Shown: piece by piece, positions 1 through 9,900 of the stretch
Numbering within the stretch: the first letter of the stretch is position 1
Layout of the letters: each line of letters begins with the position of its first letter
Assembly (NCBI GenBank): GCA_026770575.1
Contig: MU657770.1
Coordinates: 1-27,923, forward strand
Length of the DNA stretch: 27,923 bases
Direction: 5' to 3'
Source: Pelagophyceae sp. CCMP2097
Lineage: Eukaryota; Sar; Pelagophyceae
Program-made: the position numbers and the translations under genes
The notes under the pieces: generated by a model
Told to the model about the DNA's origin: nothing
Databases searched by the model: none
The model's input: the letters and a program-made list of their open reading frames with translations, nothing else

Positions 1-266
1 ACATCCGCGTGACCGTCCAGTCGCCGGCGCCGCCGCCGGCGGCAGCGCGCCGGAACGGCGCTGACGTCCTTATGCAAGCGAGCCGCGAGCGCGGACACGT
101 CCCGGCGCTTTTCGAGCCGCCGCTGGGCCAGGAGCTGCAATACCCGGAGAAGCTGTTCAACGACATCGTCGACCATCAGGTCGCGTTCCGCGTGGGCGTG
201 CGCCGCGACGAGATTATGGTGCTCGCGAACTTAAACAAAGTCGAAGTCGAAGAAGGCGTCGAAGAA
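1..266 (+). CDS. 3' part of an unrecognised coding exon, cut by the window edge
   Basis: An open frame runs from base 3 (ATC CGC GTG...). It encodes a Pro/Ala-rich stretch, then a more ordinary globular-looking segment (LFNDIVDHQVAFRVGVRRDE) and an acidic VEVEEGVEE tail. Base composition and codon use match the real genes further right. At 267 the sequence GTGAGA makes a plausible splice donor in phase 0; beyond it the frame becomes Ser/Pro/Thr-rich, AT content rises and it stops at 384-386 (TAG). The exon is therefore probably 1-266 and not an ORF ending at 386. I do not recognise the family. No start is visible; the gene would begin left of the window and lack its 3' exons here, or be a gene relic. 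Confidence 0.35.
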
Positions 267-386
267 GTGAGAAGGCCCCCATCTCGATTTAAACCTAATT
301 TTAAGTTGACAACGCTTCGCTGCCGCCTCAGTCTCGCATCCCAAACCACCGTGCCGCCCTCTACGCCCCCTCCTACGTTCTTTTAG

Positions 387-1027
387 GGCCCCTATAAGTT
401 TTTTTGCCGTCCTACGTTTAATTCGTCACTCAGTCAGTCAAAAAAATCCCCCGTGCCTCGCCCATCTGCAAATCAAAAAGTGGCCCGTAAGGCGACTCGA
501 GGAAAAACGATGCGCGATAAAACGAACCTTAGCACCAGGGAACCCCCGGGTCGGCGCGCAGGCCACGCCGCCGCCCTGCCATCGACGGAGGCCCCCAAGT
601 CCGAGTCAACGGAATTCTCAACTGCGATACTCTGCACGCAGATACTCTGCATTTAAGGAAGGTGGGTCAAAGATGGTCAAAGCAGAGATTGGCGATAGCG
701 TTTCCCCCCCTCGGACCGCCCCCATTGGGTATAACCGGCTAATCGGCCCGGTTCCAAAGTCAGTTCCGGAGCCAGTATAATTGTATCCACTGGTCCAACG
801 GGAGACAGATTTCCCGCCTTTAAGGCAGTTGGCCCCAGAAATTCCCTTTGGCGCGCCTGGCGGGCGCTGTGGGCGCTCGGCCGAGGCGCTACTGCGTGCG
901 CTCATGGGGCCACCTCGGGCTCGACGCGCCGCAGCAAAACGTTTGGTGCGTGCGCCCCTGAGTCGCGGGAGACTCTTCGCGGGAGTCTGCGCTTTTTTGA
1001 GCTCTTCAGAGCTCAGCTTCTGTGGCA
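387..1027. other. Gene-free spacer
   Basis: No frame shows coding character or recognisable motifs. A short direct repeat 'GATACTCTGCA' occurs twice around 625-652. The rest is mixed-composition spacer leading into the hairpin at 1028. Confidence 0.4.
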
Positions 1028-1111
1028 CCGATGCTCGCCCTGAGAGGCGATGAACCGAGATCACCCACATCCAGGCTATTATCGCCTATCGCCTCTCAGG
1101 GCGAGCATCGG
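1028..1111. repeat. 24-nt perfect inverted repeat (hairpin)
   Basis: The arms 1028-1051 (begins CCGATGCTCGCCCTGAGAGG) and 1088-1111 (ends CTCTCAGGGCGAGCATCGG) are exact reverse complements, separated by 36 nt. A stem this long and perfect is not expected by chance. It may be a recent foldback or the relic of a small transposon with terminal inverted repeats. Confidence 0.85.
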
Positions 1112-1170
1112 AGGGGTCCGTGTCGCGCAAAAAGCGGCAGACGCACAAAAAAACACCAAAAAAAAGGAAA

Positions 1171-1795
1171 CACTGTTTAAATTTACTGACTATTAAATCA
1201 AACCCTCAAGCAGCGTGGGGCAATCGCAAAAGGAAATGGGGGAAGGGGAAGTTCGGAAGACACTGTCGAATTAGATTATCACCGGGAATTATTTAACATT
1301 TTTGCCCTTGAATGATGAGTGGCGACACGCCAACCACTGCCGCGAGACGCCCTGGAGGCGCTTGTTGGCTTTTCGTGAACTGCCCTTATTTTGGCGAATC
1401 TCTGCGTAAGCTTCTTAATTAAGTAGTTAGTCAAGTCTAAACCCTTAGATCCCCGCATTAAACCCTTTGATTAAAAGTCGATGAAGGCGCCAAGGACAGT
1501 ACGTACAACTTGGACAGTCGTGATGGGGCACTGCGCCCGATCGCAACTGTCCAAGTTGTACGACCTTCCCTTGCTTCCTTTAGTGGTTTTGATTTTTCGC
1601 GGTTTGGGAAGTTTATTCTTCGCGCGCTGGTCTCCGAGGCGGCAACTAGTACGACTGGAGGGGGCGGCAAGAACACACACGCTAAAAATAGTTAAATTAG
1701 GCGATTTCTGTTAGGCAAATTCGACAGTGATTTCCTTTTGCGATTGCCCAGCGCTGTTTGAGGGTTGATTTAATAGTCAGTAAATTTAAACAGTG
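1171..1795. mobile_element. CACTA/EnSpm-like MITE with long TIRs
   Basis: The left end 1171-1236 (CACTGTTTAAATTTACTGAC...) and the right end 1730-1795 (...GTAAATTTAAACAGTG) are reverse complements over about 65 bp with only a few differences. The ends are 5'-CACTG...CAGTG-3' and are flanked by AAA at 1168-1170 and AAA at 1796-1798. CACTG/CACTA termini with a 3-bp duplication are typical of the CACTA superfamily. The interior has no transposase frame, so the element is non-autonomous. The left AAA lies in an A-rich run, so the duplication alone is weak evidence; the TIR is not. Confidence 0.75.
1502..1562. repeat. 17-nt internal hairpin inside the CACTA-like MITE
   Basis: 1502-1518 (CGTACAACTTGGACAGT) is the exact reverse complement of 1546-1562. 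It lies within the 1171-1795 element and may be an internal foldback or a nested smaller element. Confidence 0.75.
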
Positions 1796-1974
1796 AAAGC
1801 TCCCTATTCGAGGCTGTCGATCCATCAATAAATCCATTTTATTGAGCACCCGAAGCTTAACGGGTTCATTAAAGGCAGAAACTTTAGCCCAGTGATCTGC
1901 GGAGGCACTTTTTGCTCAAGGAAACTTTTTTTGACCTGACTTTCATAAATTTCGTTGAACTCAAACTTTCTTGG

Positions 1975-2100
1975 ACCGATCTCTGGGCCGGTCTCGACTC
2001 TCTGACCGGTCTTAGGAGGGTATTCGAGACCGGTCTGGCTTTGGATCCGGCACGAGACAAAAGACTTTGCGAAGAGGAGGCCGAGACCGGCCTTAATACC
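1975..2100. repeat. Cluster of GAGACCGG(T/C)C motifs in both orientations
   Basis: GGCCGGTCTCGA, GACCGGTCTT, CGAGACCGGTCTGG and CCGAGACCGGCC occur within about 120 bp in alternating orientation, so the stretch can fold back on itself. No gene is visible here. Confidence 0.5.
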
Positions 2101-2112
2101 GAACTGTAAGGT

Positions 2113-2231
2113 TTTGTGATGAGCCTGGCACCACTGGCCCCTCGCCGCGTCGGAGCTCCTGTTGGAAAAATAGGGTTTGTGATGAGCCTGGCACCACTGG
2201 CCCCTCGCCGCGTCGGAGCTCCTGTTGGAAA
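2113..2231. repeat. Tandem duplication, 56 bp identical, period 63
   Basis: Copy 1 is 2113-2168 and copy 2 is 2176-2231. Both begin TTTGTGATGAGCCTGGCACC and end GCTCCTGTTGGAAA with no difference between them. The identity implies a recent duplication. The second copy runs directly into an intron-like sequence that ends at CCCTAG|G (2306). Confidence 0.9.
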
Positions 2232-2306
2232 CCTCGAACCGTCACAGGAAAGCGTGCAGGTGCTTCCAGAGTACCGTACACGGTCCTATCGGCATGGTCA
2301 CCCTAG

Positions 2307-3570
2307 GTTCATCAGCTGGTTCGGTGAGGTCGCGCGCGGGTCCTCTTCGGACTGATTCGATCCATCTGCAGCACGTCCTCGCGCGCCCATAGGCGCGCAG
2401 CTCGTGAACCAGGGCGTGTGGTGGTCGTCGGCCGTCTCCGCGCTGCTCTGGGGCGCAGGAGCTTAAACGGTGTATTCGGGTCGGGTCGGGTTTTCAATTT
2501 GTGCTGAACCCTCGGGTCGCGGGTTTGTCGAGCGACCAAACCCGTCTTCTCGGGTCGGGTTCGGGTTCGGGCCACGGCCAGACCCGCGGGTCGCGGGTTT
2601 GCCGGTCGACGCACGCAAAAGTTCGGGTCGGGTCGGGTTCGGGTTTGTGTTAGGGTCGACCCGTACTTTAGAGCCCATTTCCGGAGAGCCACCGCACCCG
2701 CAGCGTCGACGCCGCTCGCGACCGCGCGGCCCGAGTTTCAATATATGATTCACACGACAATTGCACACGATTAGAAACCCGAGCGGAGAAAGCCCGTCGC
2801 GATCCTGGATTATTCGGTCTTCCAGGGTGCGATGCCGGCACCTGCCAGAACCCGCGGATTTGTCGGGTACCCGCGGGTTTGCCAGCCGGCGCGCCCGCGC
2901 GGGTTCGGGTTTGTGCCACGGCCAGGCCCGCGGGTCGACGGGTCGGCCAAAACGCGCAAACCCGGCAAACCCGACCCGCGGGTTTCGGGTAAACCCGAAC
3001 CCGTTTAAGCTCCTGCTGGGGCGGCGACAATCCGCGTCGGAAAGGCGACGGAGAGGCCCAACCGGGCCCTATTTGGGAATCTGGACCTCTAAGACTTTGA
3101 GAACGACGGCGACTCCCGGCGTGCCTCGACCGCCCAACGGGACGGCGCCGCTAGGCTACATCAACGGCGTCGCGGCCTGGGGTCGCGACGACGTGCTGGG
3201 CTGCAAGCGCGCGTTCTACTTGGCCGACCAGAACCCGTTCCTCAGCGAGTGCACCCGGCCCGCGCTCTGCCCTGAAGACCGCTTCGCTTCGCCGTCGTGG
3301 CGCAACTGCTCCAAGGAAGGCAACTCCCTGCGGGCGACGGCGCGCGACGACGCGACGGCGCGGCCCTGGGCCGCCGAGACTTTTTGCGCCACATTTGATA
3401 AGTCGACATGCCTCGAAGTGGCCGTGCGTTCTTCACGGCGGCTCGCCTTGCGCGCGTGCGACGCATTTGATTTCGACGCCCGTGACGAGGAGCGGGCAGA
3501 GCGTCTCGCTGCACACTTCGGCATGGGCGCGGAGTTGCTGCGCGGCGGCGAGTCGTTTGCATGCAATTAA
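2307..3570 (+). CDS. Unrecognised intron-containing gene, 3' exons, interrupted by a hAT element
   Basis: Tentative exons: 2307-2323 (after CCCTAG, before GTGAGG), 2393 to about 2455 or further (after CCATAG), and 3155-3570 (after CGCTAG, stop TAA 3568-3570). Phases fit: FISWFG joins AQLVNQGVWWSSAVSALLWG, and the last exon reads GYINGVAAWGRDDVLGCKRA onward, with about eight Cys in its first 90 residues. The Cys and Trp content suggests a secreted or lumenal disulphide protein, but I do not recognise the family. A 560-bp hAT element (2456-3015) splits the middle coding segment or its intron. Without the element and one copy of the duplication the frame would run LLWGGDNPR to a GT at about 3034. 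The 5' exons are not identified. The gene may be broken by the insertion, or the element may be spliced out. Further introns in the last exon are possible, for example a GTGCGT at 3423. Confidence 0.4.
2456..3015. mobile_element. hAT-type non-autonomous transposon with exact 8-bp TSD
   Basis: The 15-bp terminal inverted repeats are CAGGAGCTTAAACGG (2456-2470) and its reverse complement (3001-3015). The flanks 2448-2455 and 3016-3023 are both CTGGGGCG, an exact 8-bp target-site duplication as hAT transposases leave. CAG termini are also hAT-like. The interior consists of degenerate CGGGTTCGGGT/CGGGTCGGG subterminal repeats on both sides in opposite orientation, plus a repeated 'GCCACGGCCAG(A/G)CCCGCGGGTCG' block (about 2571 and 2916). 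Such subterminal repeats are common transposase-binding arrays in hAT elements. No transposase frame is present, so it depends on an autonomous copy elsewhere. Confidence 0.85.
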
Positions 3571-3738
3571 ACGTCTGCCGCACCGCGAGCGGCAGGAGCG
3601 CGAGGTCCGCCGGCGCGCCTGGAGGGCCAGGGGGCTTCTTTGGGCACGTGCCAGAAAGACTCCAATATTTCGGGCTCAAAATTCTGTGTTCGCGGATGCA
3701 TCCACAGAACAAACGTACGAACCCGTCCGGCGCTGAGG

Positions 3739-5450
3739 ATGCTCGCCCGCGCGCTGCTGCGGCGCTTGGGCGCGCGTTCCGTTTGGCCGCGCGCGCTGAG
3801 CAAGGATTGCTGCGACGACCGGCATCTGGACCAGCTCTTTGCCAACAATAAACTGTGCGTCACCGAACACCCTTTTCGACGACGCACTCGGCCGCGCCGA
3901 CGGCTTTTGCGCAGGTGGGTCGACAAGAAGAACCGCGAGGAGCCAGAGTTCTTCAAGAAGCTCGCGAAAGGTGCGCTGCGGCGCGGCCGGTCCGCGCGCC
4001 GCGGCACGCGATCCGACGCGGCGCAGGCCAGTCACCTTCGTTCCTCTACATCGGCTGCTCCGACTCGCGCGTGCGTCGGAGCGTGCACAGCGAAGACCCG
4101 CAAGCGCGCTCGGACGCCGCCGCCGCGGTCCAGCCCGCGGCACGCCCTTTCGCGGAGGCGCGGTGCGTAGGTCGCGGTGACGGAGATCATCGGCGTCGAG
4201 CTCGGCGAGCTCTTCGTGCACCGCAACGTCGCGAACCTCGTTGTCTCCACAGACCTCAACCTGTGCGTGCCTTTTCGACTTCACAAGGGTCCACCGACCT
4301 GTGGGCCCCTTTTCGACAGTCGCCTCGTCGCAAGTTTCTTGCGCAGCGCGCGATGGACGACGGAAGTGCACGGGCGCCGCGTAGGCTGTCCGTATTGACC
4401 TACGCCGTGGCGCACCTCGACGTCAAGCACATCCTCGTGAGTGCCGCATCGGCGCGCGCGGGTCGAGATGCACACGGCACGGCCCCCAAAGCCCATCGTC
4501 TCCCCGGAGCACCGCCCGTGACGCGCGTCGACGGCAGGTCACGGGCCACTTCGACTGCGGCGGCATCCGTGCCGCCATGCGCAACGAGGTGCGGCCGCCA
4601 AGGACGTGTCTGAAGCTTTGCATCTGTGAGATGCAGTGGTCTAACTGAGTACGACGCCGAGAGTGCGCCGCGGCCCCGACGCGCGCCTTTAGGAGCTCGG
4701 TGTGCTCGACGGCTGGCTGCAGAACATCCGCGACGTCTACCGCCTGCACAAGACGGAGCTCAACGCCATCAAGGACGACGAGCAGCGTGCGTCGATTCGG
4801 CCGCCGGGGCGCCTGCGCGCCTTCTCCGCGAGCGGCTGTTGCAGGCCACCGGCGCCTCGTCGAGCTCAACGTCATCGAGCAGTGCCTCAACCTGTACAAG
4901 ACCAACGTCGTGCAGAGGTGCGTTCGACAATGACTTTGGCATCCCATTGGTGATGCTTCGGCCCGTCGGTGCGACGTTTTACGATCCGTTTCCGGTTCGC
5001 CAGGCGGCGGCTGGAGACGCACTCGGACCCGGACCAGCCCGTCGCGTACCCGCGCATCCACGGCCTCGTCTTCGACCCAGCGGACGGCATCCTGTGAGTG
5101 CGCGCGGCGCCAAGGGGCGCGCTCCTCCGCCGGAGACGCCGCGCGGCCCGCGCCGGAGACGCGGGAGGGGGCTTTGGGCGCCGGCGCTGCGGACGCGGCG
5201 TCTGGATGTCCGAGGCGCTGCCACCATGGCATCGTGCGGCGCCCTCGAGTGCACCTCGAGGGGCACCCGTCGACTTGGCACTCTTAGGCACAAGCTGCCC
5301 ATCGACTTCAAGCAGCACATCGGCGACCTCTCCAGCATCTACGACCTCTTCGACTCTGGCGACTTTAAGGACGACCAGGGCCACTACATGCTCAAGAAGA
5401 AGTGGCCCGCGGCCGCGCCTGCCGGAGGTGCGGCCAAGACCGAGGACTGA
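3739..5450 (+). CDS. Beta-class carbonic anhydrase (10 exons, 276 aa)
   Basis: Interconverts CO2 and bicarbonate at an active-site zinc. Exons: 3739-3854, 3915-3970, 4027-4070, 4171-4262, 4385-4436, 4538-4588, 4693-4786, 4845-4917, 5004-5093, 5288-5450; stop TGA 5448-5450. All junctions keep phase, and donors are GTGCG or GTGAG. Family motifs follow in order: IGCSDSR (residues 66-72; Cys68 zinc ligand, Asp70/Arg72 dyad), ELGELFVHRNVANLV, GHFDCGG (His124 and Cys127 ligands), LDGWLQNIRDVYR, RRLVELNVIEQC, YPRIHGLVFD, and a C-terminal IGDLSSIYDLF. The length is normal for a plant/bacterial-type beta-CA. The start ATG has A at -3. The first about 25 residues (MLARALLRRLGARSVWPRAL) are Arg-rich, lack acids and look like a mitochondrial presequence, though a plastid destination cannot be excluded. 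Function is well supported; localisation is inferred. The introns are short (56-194 bp), unlike those of the next gene. Confidence 0.93.
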
Positions 5451-5872
5451 GCACTGAGCGCGCAGCGGTCGCACACGGCGCAGTCCCGCGACGCAGCCCG
5501 GACCTTCGGACTCGAGGCTTTTAAAAACGTATTACCCTCTTGCTCCTTGGACCCCCGAGATGCGACATGCGGCATGCCGTCGGCAACTCGCCACATGCTC
5601 CGCACGCGGCCGTTCGTGCGTCGCCGGAGAAGGCGCTCCAAGAACATGCGCGGAAAGGGTCCTTGAGGCCCCCCCGCCGCGTGGCCGGAAATTCCTTCGG
5701 AATTTGTTTTTGCATGCAAAATTATCTATTGCAAGGTGGCCCCCCGCCTCGCGCCTCGAGCCACCTCGACTCGTGGCCTCTGGACGCGGCGGCGGCACCC
5801 GCGCCGCGCGCCCCGTGCCCTGGCGGCGGACCGGCAGCGTTTCGCGCGTTTCAGCACTCGAGTGCAGTAAGC
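5451..5872. promoter_or_regulatory. Intergenic region: 3' UTR of the carbonic anhydrase and likely promoter/5' UTR of the giant gene
   Basis: No gene is visible. The middle carries an AT-rich island unusual for this GC-rich stretch: the foldback AAATTCC-TTC-GGAATTT (5689-5705) followed by a 14-bp perfect palindrome TTTTGCATGCAAAA (5708-5721) and ATTATCTATTGCAAG. It lies about 150 bp before the giant gene's ATG and is a plausible core promoter or factor-binding site. That role is inferred from composition and position only. Confidence 0.35.
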
Positions 5873-6961
5873 ATGGTCGTCTACGCTGTCGCGCGCCACG
5901 AGTTCGTCGGCCAGTCCGACACGGAACTCTCCTTCCCGGCGGGCGTAAGCACCGCGTCCCTCGTGGCCTCGTGGCAACCACTTTGCAAAAGAGAGACGTC
6001 GAGTGTGATTGGCACGCGCCGGAGCGGCGGCCGCTGCCGCGACGCGAGCGCCAACGCCTGCCGCCGCAGGCGCGCATCGCCGTCGTCTCGGAGCGCGGCG
6101 ATGGCGACTGGTGGAAGGGCGAGTTCAACGGCAAGAAGGGCTTCTTCCCGTCTTCGTACTGCAAGATCGAACGCGACGCCGCCGCGCCCGCCGCCGGGCG
6201 GCTGGCCGCGCCTGCGCCCGCGCCCGCGCCCGCACCGGCCGCGGCGCCGCGGGCAGGCGGCGTGGCCGCACGCGCGGCCATGTTCGGTGGGCAGTCTTCG
6301 ACAGCCGCCCCAGGCGCGCCGCGCACGCCGGTGCGCCCCGCGTCGACGCCAACGCTCACGGCGCGGCCGCCGATGGCCGCGCCGGTAACGGTCGCCGCGC
6401 CGGTGGCCCTGGTCGCGCCAATGACCGTCGCCGCCGCGCCGGTTGCGGCCCAAGCCGTGCCGGGCCCGCCTGTGAATACGAGCCCCCCGCCTATGGCCGT
6501 GCGGCCGCACGTCGCGACGCCGCCGGCGTCGCCTCTGCGGCAGCGGGCCGCGCCTCTTACGCCGCCGCGCGCGCCTATGGCGCTGCCGGTGACGCAGGCG
6601 AGCCCGCGGGTGACCGCGGCGGTGGCGACGCCGCCAAAGGCGGCGCCCCCGGCTGTGCAGTCGCCCGTGCCGGCGCCAGCGCAGTCGCCCGTGCCGGCGG
6701 CGGCGCTGCCACGGGCCGTGCCCTACGCCGCGGCGACCGCTGCCGCCTCGGCGCCGCCGCCGCCGCCACGGCCGTCGCGCGACGCGGTGCCGCTCCGCCA
6801 CGTGCGCGCGCTCTACGACTTTGAGCCGGATCGCCGCGAGGAGCTCGCGCTGCACCGCGGCCGCGTCTACGTCGTGCTCGCGGACAAGGGACCCTGGCTC
6901 CTCGGGTGCGACGAGGCGGGGGGCAAGGGCGAGTTCCCGGCGAATTACGTGGAAGACGTCG
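5873..6961 (+). other. N-terminal double-SH3 module of the giant protein
   Basis: SH3-1 is split by intron 1 (5945-6069): exon 1 gives YAVARHEFVGQSDTELSFPAG and exon 2 continues ARIAVVSERGDGDWWKGEFN and GFFPSSYCKI. The ALYDF-like start, the DWWKGE tryptophans and the FPSSY end are all canonical. SH3-2 (about 6790-6961) has VRALYDFEPDRREELALHRG, one WLLG in place of the usual WW, and GEFPANYVEDV. About 200 Ala/Pro-rich residues separate them, including several PPxPP stretches that could themselves be SH3 ligands. An Ala-rich tail follows. Whether this module is really fused to the DUF3638 body is inferred from splice phase and the absence of an intervening stop or promoter. Confidence 0.85.
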
Positions 6962-9900
6962 CCGCCGCCGCCGCCGCCACGCCCGTCGCGCGCCCTTCCG
7001 GCCCCGCGGCGCTGCAGCGGGGCGACGTGCCGTCGCCGCTCGGCGCGACGGCCGCCGTCGGCGTCCACGCCGGCACCTCGTTCCAGCATCGGCGCCGCGT
7101 CTTTGATCCAAGGTCGGTGAACCGAGTGGATCGACGGTGTGATCTCAGCCGGAGCGGCATTCCAACGAGATGGGCGCTTTTGGGGGAAAGCATCGTGGCC
7201 GTCGTCCGCGGACACACGCGTGATTCCACGGAGTATCTGGTCGAAATCCCTTTTGTTTTTAGGCTCGGCGAACTACCCGTCTACCGCCTCGCGGCCTTTG
7301 CCGGCCTGCTGGGCGGCGCCGCGCGCGCGTCGCGCGATGCGGCCAGCGGCGATGCCCTGGACGCGGCGGAGCCGGTCAAGGCGGCGCGCGTCACATTCGG
7401 CGCCGGTGATTTGGAAACGTGGACCTTTGCAGGAACAAAGACGCGTTCGGAGCGGCATCAGAGGCGAAGGCACGCCGGGGGGAAGACCCTCTTATCGAGA
7501 TGCGAAAAGGATACTTCCAGGAGCGCGCGCCTTTTGACCAGGAGGATACCGCCCCTGGACCGCGCTTGCCGCCGTTTTAGGTCACTTCGGAGGTGCTGCG
7601 CGTGGCCCTGAGCCGCGCGCCAAAGTCGTCCGTCGTGCAAGCGCTGGCGCAGATGCTCGATGACTTTGGCATTGCCTGCGAGCGCGTGGGCAAGTTCGTG
7701 GCGTCGAGGGACGCGGCGGGGCTGCACGACGTAGCCGTGTTCTGCGCCGCCCGAGCCGCCAAGGCATTACCGGGCGAGTGCCTGCTGCTGCCCGGCGGCT
7801 GGATCGACGCGACGCCGGCGGACTTTGAAGCGTTGGTCAAGGGCGATTCGGACAAGGCGCTGCGCAAGGGGCCCAGTCCGCACAAGCTCGTCTTGTACCT
7901 TCTTCGGAGGCGCGTGGACAAGCCCGCGCTCTTCGACTTTGCCGTCATCAACGCCAACGCCGAGGCGGCGTGCGCCGACGGCGACGCATTCGGCGTCGCG
8001 CGCTTCCACGGCCTGCGGGCCGACGAACTGTTCGAGGCGGCGTATTCGAAGTTGGCGACCCCAAAGGACGCCGCGAGCGACGAAAAGAGAGGGCAGAGTC
8101 GCGCGCGGTCCCCCAGAGGCTCCGTCGATGCCGAGAGGACGGCCTTGAAGCCGCCGCCGACAGACGTGCGTGGTACCGTTCAATAGGTCTTCTGCGCTCG
8201 AGTACAAGCACGTCCTGGACCTCGGCGACGTGCCGCAGGAGAAGCTGCAGGACGGCGGCATCTGGTTCGTCCTTTACCGCCTCGTCGTGTTCCCGCACGC
8301 CTCACACACCGCGCCGCTGTTGTACGACAAACTCCTGCCGAATTTGAACAACGTGCGGCCCGTGACGGCCAACGCGTCCGACCGCGCGCAGTTCCGCAAA
8401 CCGCTGCGCCGATACGATTCATCGCACGGCGCGTCGCTCTGCGAGGCGGTGGCGCACGCGGCGGTGCTCTGCGGCTCGTCGGCGGCCCAGGCGGACGCGG
8501 TGGTCTGCGCCGCGCGGCTGCAGCTCCTGAAAATGGCCGCGGCCGACTGCCAGAAGAGCGATTCGCTCTCCGCGTCCGACGCCGTCGCGCTGGACGAGGC
8601 GGGCCGCCTCGTGGCCTCGGACGTGTCGGCGCAGGCGGTGCGGCCGCAGACACCGGTCCAGGGAGACATGGTGCAGGACGCGTCGCAGGCCGTGTCCGCC
8701 CTCGACGCTCTGCGGTGCGCCATGCGCCGGTCCGCAGACGTCGCGTCCGAGGCGGCGTCGACGCGCGCCGCTTTGCTGCTGACGAACGGCGGCGTGTCGG
8801 CGCCCGGCGGCGCGGTGTTTCCTCTGTTTGGTCGCTTCCGTCGCGACGCGTCCGTGGAGCACCTGGCCGGCGGGGCAATCGTGCCGCCCATCCAGCTGCC
8901 CGTCGAGCTCTCGAGCGTCCCGGACCGTGTCACGGACTACACTTCCGCGGCCAACGCCATGCGCCGCTGCCTCGACGTTTGCACGTTGCTCGCCAACCAG
9001 GCGCACCTCATCAAGCACACGTCGCCAACCGCGTCGTCGGAAACGAACCTTTTCGCAACGACCATGGTCGGACGACCGGGACAAGCAAGGACAGCGTGAT
9101 GCCAGGTCTCGCAGAGGCTCGAGATCCACGCCGGGAGCAAGACGTTTTGGCCTTGTGGCTGTGTCCCGGAGATTGCGCTCTAGGTACCTGCTGCGGTGCT
9201 CGCTGCTGCAGCACGTCCTGACGCGCGTGCTGCCGCTGCCGCTGCCGCTGGGGAGGAAGAGCGACGCGGAGTGCTTTTGGCGGCGGTCAGGGATGCGGCG
9301 CGAGACGCAAAACGACCTGCTGCAGCTCCTGCGGTCGCTGTGCCGCCACTACGCCGCCGCGGCGCTGTCGCTGCAGCTGACGCGGACGTTCGATGCGACG
9401 CGGATCCTGACGACGGGCTGCATCGCCATCATCGCCGACGCGGTCCTGCGCCGCACGGCGTGCGACGTGCCCGCAATCTTCTCGCTGCACTACTCGGGCA
9501 AGGCCGACGGCCCGACGGCGCCCTTTGGCTTCGAGATGGGCTTGTACGATGTCGAGTCGCAGTTCTCCACGTTTACCGAGCCGCACCTCTGCGTCGCGCG
9601 CACGGTGGTCCTCGACTACTTTGCCGCGCTCGGAAGCGCCGTGCCAAAGGACCACGTCCTCTTCGCCTTCGAGAAGTCGAGCTGCGTCGGGTCCGGCGAG
9701 CGGTCGCTGCTCTCGCAGCTCGCGCTGCAGCACGGCTTTGCCGTCCTCGACCAGCCCGAGCCGTACCTCACGGGCGAGTCCCCGCACCTCCTCGAGGCCT
9801 GCCCGACGCTCGGCTGGTGATAAATCAGCGCCGTCGGCAAATGCGGGGCTGGCGCAGTCAGACGACGATGTGGTCCAAGAGTCGCTGTGGTTCCAGAGGC

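Noticed and set aside
2470..3010. Telomere-like GGGTTCGGGTT repeats
   Set aside because: The repeats are degenerate, occur in opposite orientations and are bounded by hAT TIRs with an 8-bp duplication, so they are subterminal transposon repeats.
5881..7215. 444-codon Arg/His-rich frame on the - strand
   Set aside because: Complement of the SH3 exons and the Ala/Pro-rich linker; no motif.
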